This document shows positions 44,576 through 53,766 of a DNA stretch of 64,000 nucleotides, one piece after another. Positions within the stretch are counted from its first letter, which is position 1. The number at the start of each line of letters is the position of its first letter. The notes below the pieces were generated by a model. That model was not told where the DNA came from. It did not search any database and saw only the letters and a list, made by a program, of their open reading frames with translations. The stretch comes from Acinetobacter cumulans (GTDB lineage: Bacteria; Pseudomonadota; Gammaproteobacteria; Pseudomonadales; Moraxellaceae). The translations under genes and the position numbers were made by a program. Where the stretch lies: positions 3,224,001 through 3,288,000 of the forward strand of contig NZ_CP035934.2 in NCBI RefSeq assembly GCF_003024525.3. The letters run 5' to 3'.

Positions 44576-45754
44576 TTAAGAATAAAAGCTTGGATCGGGT
44601 ACTTTGCCTGTCAGTACCCACTCACCAATTTCCTGATATTTATAATCAATGGGATCATGCAAGGTTTGTGTACGCACATTACGCCAAAAACGGTCTAAAT
44701 TCAGCTTGGCTGTGGTGGCACGTGCACCCATCACTTGGAAAATATTCTGGGTAATATTTAATGATGCATTGGTGGCTGCAATTTTTGCCGTGGCAATAGC
44801 AACAGACACTTCACCACGCTGTGCTGCTGTTAAGTTTGCACCTACATCCCAAGCCGCTTGCAATTGATCAATCGCTTTGTGCGCCAGCAAACGTACGCTT
44901 TCGAGCTGTACATAAAAATCTGCAAAGTGTTTTTGGGTATAGGGATCATTCACCGCATTTTCAGCTAAAGATTTTGACCATGCCTTTTGCGTTTGCACGG
45001 TCTCTATTGCTGTTTGATATGCACCTTCTGCCACGCCCAAAAATAAATGCACAAAAATCAGCTGTGCAATCAGTGGACGTAGGCTGGAATACGGCGTACT
45101 GAGTGGCCCTGGATTTAACAACAACTCACTTTCATGAATTTTCACTTGTTCAAAATGACTGGTGCCACTATCCGTTTGGCGCTGTCCCATATTGTTCCAA
45201 TCACCTAAAAAGCTCACGCCTTCACGTGCTGTTGGAATTACTCCAATTAATAATTTGCCTGCATCGTTATAACCCGAGCAGAGTAAAATGTCGGAATCGA
45301 TAGAGCCTGAACAAAAGCTTTTATCGCCCTGAAAGACGTATTCTTCTGGCGCAGTTTTTACCGCGGTTGTGCGACGGTCTAAAGGGTTTAAAGTATTGCC
45401 CCAAAACAAATTTTTCGCTGCCGTTTGTTTAAACCATGCGCCATATTGCTCAGGCTGGGCAAAGAGCTGCACCGTGGCAATCAATAAGTGATGAAAGCCA
45501 TACACATGTGCCAAAGAACTATCAACACGAGCAATGGTTTGTATGGTTTTAAAAATCTGTTGCCAGCCAGCATCTTGGCCACCATATTCACGTGGAATCG
45601 ACAGCGATAACAAACCACTTTGACGGATTAAATCACGCTCATGCTTTGGGTTTCCGCCCTGCTTATCACGTGCCGCCGCTGTTTTTGCAAACTCATCAGC
45701 AAGTTGTTGTGCAATCTGTAGAGGGTCTCGCGACAAAGGCGTTGAAGCATTCAT
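44576..45754 (-). CDS. Acyl-CoA dehydrogenase-fold oxidoreductase, SfnB/SfnC/DszC-like
   Basis: A 392-residue flavoprotein of the acyl-CoA dehydrogenase superfamily in its desulfurisation branch (SfnB, SfnC, DszC). Marks are LLSLSIPREYGGQDAGWQQI, DSSLAHVYGFHHLL, GDKSFCSGSIDSD and a C-terminal helix bundle. It lacks the usual acyl-CoA dehydrogenase catalytic Glu pattern as far as I can see, as expected for monooxygenase-type members. The likely role is sulfur scavenging with SfnG. I chose ATG 45754 over the in-frame TTG at 45787. Confidence 0.85.
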   Translation of the reverse strand: MNASTPLSRDPLQIAQQLADEFAKTAAARDKQGGNPKHERDLIRQSGLLSLSIPREYGGQDAGWQQIFKTIQTIARVDSSLAHVYGFHHLLIATVQLFAQPEQYGAWFKQTAAKNLFWGNTLNPLDRRTTAVKTAPEEYVFQGDKSFCSGSIDSDILLCSGYNDAGKLLIGVIPTAREGVSFLGDWNNMGQRQTDSGTSHFEQVKIHESELLLNPGPLSTPYSSLRPLIAQLIFVHLFLGVAEGAYQTAIETVQTQKAWSKSLAENAVNDPYTQKHFADFYVQLESVRLLAHKAIDQLQAAWDVGANLTAAQRGEVSVAIATAKIAATNASLNITQNIFQVMGARATTAKLNLDRFWRNVRTQTLHDPIDYKYQEIGEWVLTGKVPDPSFYS

Positions 45755-45846
45755 ATTATTCAAATCTAATGTTCTCGTTCTATCCAAGCTTAACAGAGCA
45801 CTTAGGCCTGATTTATATCAATGCCTGCTGTACTTATTCTAAAATT

Positions 45847-45875
45847 AAAAATGCTGCCATGACGGCAGCATTTTT
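45847..45875. terminator. Terminator after acs
   Basis: ATGCTGCC pairs with GGCAGCAT around 5 nt, with A-rich and T-rich flanks, so it can end acs transcripts on the minus strand. Confidence 0.85.
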
Positions 45876-45952
45876 CTAATCTCCCCAATTCAGTGTTCGT
45901 TGCCATGACTGAGTCAGAATTAAAGCTAAAAGCAGAATTTCGCTGTTATCGC

Positions 45953-47896
45953 CTAGCCTTTAGATTGAACCTCAGCAATTAGCTGATCCACCACGGCAGG
46001 ATCTGCCAGCGTCGAAGTATCGCCTAAGCTATCTAATTCATTGGCTGCAATTTTTCTAAGGATACGGCGCATAATTTTTCCCGAACGGGTTTTAGGCAAA
46101 GCTGGTGCCCAATATAAAGCATCAGGTGTCGCGACAGGGCCCAATATTTTACGCACCCAAGCCACCAATTCTTTACGTAGCTGCTCTGACTCAGTCGCAT
46201 CTGCCTGTAAGGTCACAAAGGCACAAATCCCCTGTCCTTTAATGTCATGAGGCATGCCCACTACAGCTGATTCCGCAACCAATTCATGTGCTACCAAAGC
46301 ACTTTCTATTTCTGCTGTACCCAATCGATGCCCTGAGACATTGAGTACATCATCCACCCGCCCTGTAATCCAGTAATATCCATCTTCATCTCGGCGTGCA
46401 CCATCGCCCGTAAAATAGGTGCCCGGATAGGTCGAGAAATAAGCCTCAATAAAGCGTGCAGGATCACCCCAAATGGTGCGCATTTGCCCTGGCCATGAAT
46501 CCTTAATCACTAAATTGCCTTCAACTGCACCTTCTAGCTCTTTGCCTTCCGCATCCACAATGGCAGGTTGTACACCAAAGAATGGCCGTGTTGCTGAGCC
46601 GGGTTTCAAGTCGGTTGCACCCGGCAAAGGTGTAATCATGAAACCACCTGTTTCGGTTTGCCACCATGTGTCCACAATTGGACATCGGCTTTCACCCACT
46701 ACTGTGTAGTACCAATTCCAAGCTTCAGGGTTAATTGGCTCCCCTACTGAACCCAGTAAACGTAAGCTACTGCGGTCACTTTCGCGTACAAAAGCATCGC
46801 CTTCACGCATCATGGCACGAATGGCCGTAGGCGCTGTATATAAAATCGTGACATTGTGCTTATCAATTAAATGCCCTGTACGCGCCCATGTTGGGTACTG
46901 AGGTACACCCTCAAACATGACTGTGGTTGTACCATTCGATAATGGACCATACAACACATAGGAATGCCCTGTGATCCAGCCCACATCAGCCGTACACCAA
47001 AATACATCGTCTTGTTTAAGGTCAAAGACTTCACGGAAAGTGGTGTTTACATAAGTTAAATAGCCACCTGTGGTATGCAACACCCCTTTGGGTTTTCCTG
47101 TAGAGCCCGAGGTATATAAAATAAAGAGCGGATCTTCTGCATTCATTGGCTCTGGTGGGCAAATGTCATTCACCGACATAATTTCCATGTGATACCACAA
47201 ATCACGCTCAGGCTTCATGTCAATCGGATTACCTGTACGGTGCACCACCATTACGTGTTCAACCGAGGACGTCCCATCAATGCGCAAAGCCTCATCCACA
47301 TTTTCTTTTAAAGGAATGGGTTTCCCGCCACGCATACCACAGTCAGCAGTAATGACCATTTTGGCTTGACTGTCTTCAATACGGCTGGCCAACGAATCAG
47401 GAGAAAAGCCACCAAATACCACACAGTGCACTGCACCGATACGAGTACATGCTAGCATCGCAATGGCTGCTTCTGGCACCATTGGCATATATAACACCAC
47501 GCGATCGCCTTTACCCACACCATGTTTTTTTAGCACATTGGCAAAACGGCAAGTTTCATCATGTAATTCTTCAAAAGAAATAATTTTATGCCGTGAAGGA
47601 TGATCACCTTCCCAAATAATTGCAGGCTTATGCGGATGCTCTTTTAAATGCCGATCCAAGCAATTGGCACTAACATTTAATTGACCATCGGCAAACCATT
47701 CGATTTTAAAATCATCTTGCGCAAAGCTGGTATTTTTTACTTGGCTAAAGGGTTTTATCCAGTCTAAACGCTGCGCTTGTTCTGCCCAAAAAACCTCAGG
47801 TTGTTCAATAGATTGTTGATAGCGCTTAAAGTACTCAGCCTCGGTGACACGAGCGGTTTTTTTAAAACTTTCAGGTACAGGATATCTTTCTTTCAT
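45953..47896 (-). CDS. acs: Acetyl-CoA synthetase
   Basis: Acs converts acetate, ATP and CoA to acetyl-CoA via acetyl-AMP. The 647-residue length is standard. Visible are the AMP-binding loop [55 protein letters not shown], and the C-terminal [13 protein letters not shown] with the regulatory lysine acetylated in other bacteria. It is expected to be controlled by CrbS/CrbR encoded about 5 kb upstream, and works with ActP. Confidence 0.98.
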   Translation of the reverse strand: MKERYPVPESFKKTARVTEAEYFKRYQQSIEQPEVFWAEQAQRLDWIKPFSQVKNTSFAQDDFKIEWFADGQLNVSANCLDRHLKEHPHKPAIIWEGDHPSRHKIISFEELHDETCRFANVLKKHGVGKGDRVVLYMPMVPEAAIAMLACTRIGAVHCVVFGGFSPDSLASRIEDSQAKMVITADCGMRGGKPIPLKENVDEALRIDGTSSVEHVMVVHRTGNPIDMKPERDLWYHMEIMSVNDICPPEPMNAEDPLFILYTSGSTGKPKGVLHTTGGYLTYVNTTFREVFDLKQDDVFWCTADVGWITGHSYVLYGPLSNGTTTVMFEGVPQYPTWARTGHLIDKHNVTILYTAPTAIRAMMREGDAFVRESDRSSLRLLGSVGEPINPEAWNWYYTVVGESRCPIVDTWWQTETGGFMITPLPGATDLKPGSATRPFFGVQPAIVDAEGKELEGAVEGNLVIKDSWPGQMRTIWGDPARFIEAYFSTYPGTYFTGDGARRDEDGYYWITGRVDDVLNVSGHRLGTAEIESALVAHELVAESAVVGMPHDIKGQGICAFVTLQADATESEQLRKELVAWVRKILGPVATPDALYWAPALPKTRSGKIMRRILRKIAANELDSLGDTSTLADPAVVDQLIAEVQSKG

Positions 47897-48220
47897 ATTT
47901 TACTTCCTTGCTCTTATGCATCTCATCACGAGATGTGCTGCCATTTTTTTGCTGTTATTCATGGTTCTTTATGCAGTATTGCGCTTATTTTTTGTACTGA
48001 TCAATCATGCTTTGGTCGCAGCCTGATACTTTCATTTAAACCATAAGCAGGCTGCTAAATTCAACAATTTTTGATCTGATTTTCATATCTCAGCAGTCAA
48101 ATTACTTTTATAATACGGCTGAAATTGCATGTTTTTTTTAGTGAATGAGTTCGTATCTTCACAGTATATTCATGTCTTAATTCTGAATTTCATTTATATT
48201 GCTAACGACTGGCACAGCCC
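47897..48220. other. Divergent region between acs and the DUF805 gene
   Basis: 324 bp that should hold the acs promoter and CrbR sites. I cannot identify the CrbR site by eye. A 36-codon hydrophobic ORF at 47916-48026 lacks a ribosome-binding site and is not called. Confidence 0.4.
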
Positions 48221-48802
48221 ATGAATCCACAAGAATCTTCACCATTTTTCTCACGTAATCCTCCGCCTACACCAGACAATCCACTGTCATTTAATGGTCG
48301 CTTTGGACGTCTGAGTTTTATTGGTTGGTATACCTTCTTTCATATTGTGATGTTCTTCGTTGGTTTTGGCCTCACCTTATTTACTGGTGTGATTAACCTG
48401 ACCAGCTTGAATGTAGACAGCCAACTGCTTCAAACATTCGCCAGTGCCACAGGGCTGAGTTATACCCTGCTACTGTTGGTCTACCTGTATTTTAGTATGG
48501 TGCTGATTAGTCGCCGCTTACATGATCTAAATAAATCAGGTTGGTGGATGCTCTTGTTCTTTATACCTGTGCTAAATGTTCTTTTTATTCTTTATCTTTT
48601 ATTTGCTGCAGGTAATACCCACCCGAACCAATATGGCTGGCCGCGTCCAAGTGCAGTCTGGGAAAAAATTCTGGCATGGCTGATGATTATTTTGACGGTG
48701 CTAAGTATCTTGGCAACGGGCAGTCTGGTGTCATTTATGATGGGCTCTGGTCAAATTGAAACACCACAAGAAGTGATTCAAAAAGGCACTGCATATTTTT
48801 AA
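48221..48802 (+). CDS. DUF805 family membrane protein
   Basis: A 193-residue protein with four or five membrane helices after a Pro-rich cytoplasmic start. FNGRFGRLSFIGWYTFF and ISRRLHDLNKSGWWMLLFFI are the two DUF805 signatures, and GNTHPNQYGWPR follows as usual. The family has no assigned function. The gene is followed 109 bp later by mscS; cotranscription is possible. Confidence 0.92.
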   Translation: MNPQESSPFFSRNPPPTPDNPLSFNGRFGRLSFIGWYTFFHIVMFFVGFGLTLFTGVINLTSLNVDSQLLQTFASATGLSYTLLLLVYLYFSMVLISRRLHDLNKSGWWMLLFFIPVLNVLFILYLLFAAGNTHPNQYGWPRPSAVWEKILAWLMIILTVLSILATGSLVSFMMGSGQIETPQEVIQKGTAYF

Positions 48803-48911
48803 GTCAACTACAAACCTTGAGCAAAACAACACAGAATACCTTGCATTTTTCAGTTAAGTTCTTGCTCAATTTAAGGCAAAATACAGAAAACTTTTATCAA
48901 TCGGAATATTC

Positions 48912-49877
48912 GTGGCCGAACAAACAAATGGCTTGGGTAATGTTGCTCAAGACACAACACAGCTTCTACAAGAAGCAACAGAAAAGACGGCGCAAACCGT
49001 GTTGCAACACACTGCAAAATACAATGATGCCTATAGCACCATCGATAAGTTTGTCGATGGTTTCTGGGAACGTGTCCCATATATTTGTATTGCATTGTTT
49101 GTATTTACAATCTTTTATTTACTCTCAAAACTGTTCAAGTTATTTGTCCGTAAAGCCCTCTCTGAACGTTCTTATACAAAACAAAACTTAGTTTTGGTAC
49201 TGAACCGTGTAGGCACTTCGGCCATTATCTTTATTGGCTTTTTAATTGCCATGGTCATTGCCATTCCAGGCTTTACACCAGGTCAGCTGATGAGTGCTCT
49301 GGGTATTGGTTCTGTAGCCATCGGTTTTGCATTCAAAGATATTTTCCAAAACTTACTGTCTGGTATTTTAATTTTACTGGGCGAACCGTTCAAAATTGGC
49401 GATGACATTATTGTGTCTGGCATGGAAGGGACGGTTGAAGATATTCAAATTCGTGCAACCTTCCTACGCTCACCAGATGGTCGTCGTATTGTGATTCCAA
49501 ACGCGACGGTATATACCAGTGCAGTAACCGTTAACACAGCTTATCAACGTCGTCGTTGTGAGTTTGTGGTGGGCATTGGCTATGAAGACGATATTCAAAA
49601 AGCCAAAAAAGTCATTTTAGGTATTCTAGACAAAAACACCGCAATTTTAAGCCAACCTGGTTTTGCGGTGAATGTAAATGCATTGGCTGACTTTTCGGTG
49701 AATTTGAATGTGCGTTGGTGGGTAGATACAACTGAAACCACAACGGCTGCATCTGTCAGCGAAGTTCAAGAACAAGTGATTGAAGCCTTCACACAACACG
49801 GCATTTCAATTCCTTACCCTGTACAGGAAGTGAAAGTTTTCCGTGGCGAATCTGAAGCGGTATCAGAGACTAAATAA
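48912..49877 (+). CDS. MscS-family small-conductance mechanosensitive channel
   Basis: A 321-residue channel. An N-terminal amphipathic region of about 50 residues precedes three membrane helices (about 55-75, 95-118, 125-150). The pore-lining and vestibule sequence is ALGIGSVAIGFAFKDIFQNL followed by GEPFKIGDDIIVSGMEG, typical of MscS. It protects against hypo-osmotic shock. The start is a GTG at 48912. The 3' end overlaps that of rsmE by 15 bp, tail to tail. Confidence 0.93.
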   Translation: MAEQTNGLGNVAQDTTQLLQEATEKTAQTVLQHTAKYNDAYSTIDKFVDGFWERVPYICIALFVFTIFYLLSKLFKLFVRKALSERSYTKQNLVLVLNRVGTSAIIFIGFLIAMVIAIPGFTPGQLMSALGIGSVAIGFAFKDIFQNLLSGILILLGEPFKIGDDIIVSGMEGTVEDIQIRATFLRSPDGRRIVIPNATVYTSAVTVNTAYQRRRCEFVVGIGYEDDIQKAKKVILGILDKNTAILSQPGFAVNVNALADFSVNLNVRWWVDTTETTTAASVSEVQEQVIEAFTQHGISIPYPVQEVKVFRGESEAVSETK

Positions 49878-50573
49878 ACGCCCGAACACATAGGGAATAA
49901 CCGTTTCTGTACGAATAATACGGTTGCCTAAGCTCACTGCTTGGCAACCGTTTTTTATGAGCAAATCAACCTCATAAGGGATAAATCCACCCTCTGGCCC
50001 AATAATAACTGTACAAGGATGATCAATCGCCACAGGCATCGCTTCTGTGACATAAGGATGAGCAACAAATGCAGGCCGATCTGCTGTAATCAGCGTAGGA
50101 AGTACATCTTCCACAAAAGGCTTAAAGCGCTTGTGCAGCTCAATTTGCGGGGCAATCGTATCGCCAGCTTGCTCCAAGCCTAAATCAACATAATGACTTA
50201 ACTGCTGTAAAAATGGCGTTTGCCAATAGCTTTTATCTACACGGTAACTGTGTAGCAAAATAATTTTTTCTACCCCCAGCGTAACACTGTCCATAATTAA
50301 GCGACGCAGTACTTTAGGCCGTGGCAATGCCACAATCAAAGTCACGGGCAATTTGGCAGGTACAGCTTCTTCGTGTAAGGCTTTAAGCTGAATCTGCTGT
50401 TCAGACACATTCACTATTTGGGTTAAATAGCGTTTACCTTCACGAACCCCTACTTTTAAGGTATCGCCCACCTGCACATCTACATGCGTGCGTAAGTGTT
50501 CTAACTGACGTTTGGCAGTAATACTCCAAATTTCAGATGCGGTTTGACGTGGATCGAGAAGGACGAGATTCAT
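49863..50573 (-). CDS. rsmE: 16S rRNA m3U1498 methyltransferase
   Basis: A SPOUT-fold methyltransferase acting on the 30S subunit. The 236-residue protein ends with the knot motif VIIGPEGGFIPYEVDLLIKN and VSLGNRIIRTETVIPY that binds SAM; the N-terminal part is the PUA-like RNA-binding domain (VQVGDTLKVGVREGKRYL). Length matches the family. It overlaps mscS convergently by 15 bp, without a hairpin terminator. Confidence 0.96.
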   Translation of the reverse strand: MNLVLLDPRQTASEIWSITAKRQLEHLRTHVDVQVGDTLKVGVREGKRYLTQIVNVSEQQIQLKALHEEAVPAKLPVTLIVALPRPKVLRRLIMDSVTLGVEKIILLHSYRVDKSYWQTPFLQQLSHYVDLGLEQAGDTIAPQIELHKRFKPFVEDVLPTLITADRPAFVAHPYVTEAMPVAIDHPCTVIIGPEGGFIPYEVDLLIKNGCQAVSLGNRIIRTETVIPYVFGRLFSL

Positions 50574-50640
50574 ATAAGCCTAAGATAAAAAAGCATGTTC
50601 AAGACAAAAAAAGGCAATGCAAATATTTGCCATCGAGGAC

Positions 50641-50740
50641 GGCGACATGGATGTCGCCGGTATGCCGAGATACAGGATGTATCTTCGGCATACACAGGAT
50701 TTTTGCTACTTTTAATCCTTAAAAGTAGAACACGCCTACG
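50641..50740. repeat. Dispersed hairpin element related to the 27-kb repeats
   Basis: Module order matches the block at 27120-27223: hairpin GGCGACAT/ATGTCGCC (50641-50658), long hairpin TATGCCGA..TCGGCATA with inner GATAC-AGGAT-GTATC (50661-50692), then CTACTTTT/AAAAGTAG (50706-50728) followed by CGCCTACG. It lies between rsmE and waaA and carries no ORF. Confidence 0.8.
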
Positions 50741-50794
50741 AATCGCATGTTCCAATATCACCATCAAATCTGGTAGTGATTCTGCTACAGATAC

Positions 50795-52102
50795 TTAAAG
50801 ATACTGATCAATCACCGCAATATGCTTTGCTAAAGACCCTGTATTCTTCTGCATAATCCGCTGTGCTGCTGTATTTAAAGCCTGCGCCTGTTGTTCATTT
50901 TCAAGCAGTTCAATTAACTGTTGAATAGCTTGATCAGCATCCTGCGCAACCAATACAGCATTCACCACAACAAACTCATCTACAATGGTTTGAAAATTAA
51001 AATAGTTTTTACCTAAAACCGTCGGCACCTTCAGCGCAATCGGCTCTAAAATATTATGCCCACCCCCAGGTTCATTCAGCGATCCACCCACAAAGCAGGC
51101 TTGACTTAAAGCCAACCATTGCCAAAGCTCGCCCATACTATCGGCCAAATACACTTGCGTGTCAGACAGAATAGCCTGCCCTAGACTTCGGCGCTGCGTG
51201 CGCAATTCTAAAGTCTGTGCGACTGCAAAAACCTCATCAAAGCGTTCGGGATGACGTGGCACCACAATACAAAGCAGTTCGGGATGACGCTGCAAATACG
51301 GTTTTAATGCGGTTAAAAGGGTCTGTTCCTCAGGCGCATGTGTGCTAGCAATGGTCACAATTTTTCGGCCCACCAAAGACCAATCGGCTTTTAACTGTGT
51401 TGCCTGCTCAACAGCATGCTGTGGTGCATGAATATCAAATTTAATGCTTCCTACCACCTGACTGCATTCAGCTTTCGCACCCAAGGCTATAAAGCGTTCT
51501 AGCGCCGCCTGATCCTGCGCTAACAACTGATCCAGTCCCTGTAGCATAGGACGAGTTAAACTCGGTACTTTAGCGTAGCCCTTCGCCGACTTTTCGGATA
51601 AACGTGCATTAATCAATAAACATGGCACTTGTAGCTGTTTGGCTTGGTCGATCAAATTCGGCCACAGCTCAGTTTCAACTAAAGCCAACAGTTTAGGCTG
51701 ATATTTTTCAATAAAATGTTTAACCAAATACTTTTGGTCGGCAGGTAAATAAACCGCTTGAAATAGCGCTTCGTATGGCGCTTTTAAAAATAAAGATTTG
51801 GCACGGGCCTGCCCTGTTTTTGTCGTATTGGTGACTAAAACAGGATGTCCTTGTTTAAGATAATGTTCTATTAAAGGTTGTGCAGCGTTGGTTTCACCTA
51901 CCGACACCACATGAAACCAAATCGCATGCAGATTTTTGACTGGCTGAAATGGGCCAAAACGCTCAAGGCATTCTTGCTGATACTGCGCATCATTGTCGGC
52001 ACGCTTTTTAATACGTGAACGATACAAAGGCTTAATGATGGAAAGCGCTGCGTTATACCAAAAAGGAGTAGCCAAATAGAATGCTCTGATGCGGATAGTC
52101 AC
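50795..52102 (-). CDS. waaA: 3-deoxy-D-manno-octulosonic acid (Kdo) transferase
   Basis: WaaA adds Kdo to lipid A on the cytoplasmic face of the inner membrane. The 435-residue GT-B enzyme starts with a membrane-associated helix (FYLATPFWYNAALSIIKPLY); family marks are IWFHVVSVGETNAAQPLIEH, VLVTNTTKTGQARAK, ALVETELWPNLI and the C-terminal CFVGGSLNEPGGGHNILEPI. Length is as expected. It stands between the repeat element and the OYE gene on the same strand. Confidence 0.96.
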   Translation of the reverse strand: MTIRIRAFYLATPFWYNAALSIIKPLYRSRIKKRADNDAQYQQECLERFGPFQPVKNLHAIWFHVVSVGETNAAQPLIEHYLKQGHPVLVTNTTKTGQARAKSLFLKAPYEALFQAVYLPADQKYLVKHFIEKYQPKLLALVETELWPNLIDQAKQLQVPCLLINARLSEKSAKGYAKVPSLTRPMLQGLDQLLAQDQAALERFIALGAKAECSQVVGSIKFDIHAPQHAVEQATQLKADWSLVGRKIVTIASTHAPEEQTLLTALKPYLQRHPELLCIVVPRHPERFDEVFAVAQTLELRTQRRSLGQAILSDTQVYLADSMGELWQWLALSQACFVGGSLNEPGGGHNILEPIALKVPTVLGKNYFNFQTIVDEFVVVNAVLVAQDADQAIQQLIELLENEQQAQALNTAAQRIMQKNTGSLAKHIAVIDQYL

Positions 52103-52179
52103 GCAGAATATAACAGAGCCGCATCAACTTGTTAATCGATGCGACTCAAATCTATTTGATTCGATAACAGCTCACGGAT

Positions 52180-53268
52180 TTAGTTGTGTGCCTGACCTGC
52201 ACCAAATTTATCCTGCAAACTTGGATAATCAATATAGCCTTCTGCTGTTTGCGAACCAATCATATTGTCAAAAACCAGTTCATTTAAAGGTGCATTTTGA
52301 ACTAAACGTTCAAACAAATCAGGATTGGCAATATAGGCTTTACCAAAAGACACCGCATCTGCTTTCGATTTTTCAAGTAAATCAATCGCATCATCACGAC
52401 TTAATTTCATATTCGCAATGTATGGCACACCGCCTGAACGCTGTTTTAAATATTCACTTATACTGTCATTTGCCAAATATTCACGAGTAAAGAAAAACGC
52501 GATCTTGCGCTGACCTAACTGTTCCAATGCATAACCAAAGGTTTCACGTGGATCATCATCACCCATATCATGCTCGTCACCACGTGGTGCCAAATGCACA
52601 CCTACACGGCCTGAACCCCAAACTTCAATCAGTACATCAACAATCTCTAGCAACAAACGTGCACGGTTTTCGACAGGACCACCATATTCATCAGTACGAA
52701 GATTGGTTTTTGTTTGCAAGAACTGATCAATTAAATAACCGTTAGCACCATGTAGTTCTACACCGTCAAAACCCGCCTCTTTTGCACGTATGGCCGCTTG
52801 TTTAAACTGTTCAACAATCGCTTGAATTTCGGCAATTTCTAAGGCACGTGGTAATACATATTCACGTTTTGGACGCAGTAGACTGACATGACCTGCTTGC
52901 TGTACAGCACTTGGCGCTACAGGCGTTTCGCCATTGAGTAAGTCAGGATGCGATACACGCCCCACATGCCAAAGCTGGGCCACGATTAAGCCACCTTGGT
53001 CATGCACGGCCTGAGTCACTTTCTTCCAGCCTTGTACTTGTGCATCATTAAATAGCCCTGGGGTATTTAAATAACCATTGGCTTCTTCTGAAATTACTGT
53101 CGCTTCGGAAATAATTAAACCCGCACTTGCACGTTGCGCATAGTACTGCGCCATCATATCGGTTGGCACACGGTCAGCCGTTGCACGACTTCGGGTCAAA
53201 GGCGCCATCACCACACGGTTTTTAAGATATAAATCGCCAAGAATTAAAGGAGTGTTAAATTCAGCCAT
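52180..53268 (-). CDS. Old Yellow Enzyme family alkene reductase (NemA-like)
   Basis: An FMN-dependent ene-reductase that reduces activated C=C bonds and nitro compounds. The 362-residue barrel shows NRVVMAPLTRSRATADRVPT, AQLWHVGRVSHPD, FDGVELHGANGYLIDQFLQ and DEYGGPVENRARL. Residues HGAN provide the His/Asn substrate pair. ATG 53268 is chosen because GAAGAGG precedes it; the longer frame overlaps the ArsR gene. It follows that regulator by 43 bp, suggesting a regulated two-gene operon for electrophile detoxification. Confidence 0.94.
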   Translation of the reverse strand: MAEFNTPLILGDLYLKNRVVMAPLTRSRATADRVPTDMMAQYYAQRASAGLIISEATVISEEANGYLNTPGLFNDAQVQGWKKVTQAVHDQGGLIVAQLWHVGRVSHPDLLNGETPVAPSAVQQAGHVSLLRPKREYVLPRALEIAEIQAIVEQFKQAAIRAKEAGFDGVELHGANGYLIDQFLQTKTNLRTDEYGGPVENRARLLLEIVDVLIEVWGSGRVGVHLAPRGDEHDMGDDDPRETFGYALEQLGQRKIAFFFTREYLANDSISEYLKQRSGGVPYIANMKLSRDDAIDLLEKSKADAVSFGKAYIANPDLFERLVQNAPLNELVFDNMIGSQTAEGYIDYPSLQDKFGAGQAHN

Positions 53269-53311
53269 TGTCGCCTCTTCACCCACGGATATTGAAATCG
53301 TTTTTTTGAGA

Positions 53312-53611
53312 TCAAAGTGAGTTTTGTAAGTAATCAATATATTGCTGAATAAGAGCTTCATTGCGTGAAAAATACGACCATTGCCCGTATTTTTCTGCTT
53401 TGATTAAACCAGCCTGTTGCAGTACCGACAAATGATTAGACATAGTCGACTGCGAAACATTACCGAGTTTTTCAATATTGCCTGCACACACCCCACGGTT
53501 AAAACCGCCACATTGTTCTTCAGACAAAAACTGCTCTGGAGATTTTAACCATTCCAGAATCTGCCTTCGGGTTGGGTTTGCCAGCGCTTTAAAAATTAAA
53601 TCGATATCCAT
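53312..53611 (-). CDS. ArsR-family transcriptional regulator with two cysteines
   Basis: A 99-residue winged-helix repressor. IFKALANPTRRQILEWL starts the fold, and the recognition region is VSQSTMSNHLSVLQQAGLIK. An insertion between them, EEQCGGFNRGVCAGNIEKLG, holds Cys34 and Cys42. These are not the ELCVCDL metal site of ArsR/SmtB; a thiol-based redox or electrophile switch is plausible. The gene directly precedes the ene-reductase gene, its likely target. Confidence 0.9.
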   Translation of the reverse strand: MDIDLIFKALANPTRRQILEWLKSPEQFLSEEQCGGFNRGVCAGNIEKLGNVSQSTMSNHLSVLQQAGLIKAEKYGQWSYFSRNEALIQQYIDYLQNSL

Positions 53612-53766
53612 GATTCAGACCGGTTGAATGAATTCATAATAAAAGCAGCGCAAAGCGTTATTCAGCTTCTACAACCAATATATCGTATTTTTTCGATTTT
53701 AATATCGATTTTTTTAAATATATTGTAAACAAACTGAAAACGCTTTGTTTTTAAATAAGATTTAAA

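Noticed and set aside
47916..48026. A 36-codon ORF with one hydrophobic helix in the acs/DUF805 divergent region
   Set aside because: There is no ribosome-binding site, it overlaps the expected acs promoter region, and hydrophobic codons are common by chance in T-rich DNA.
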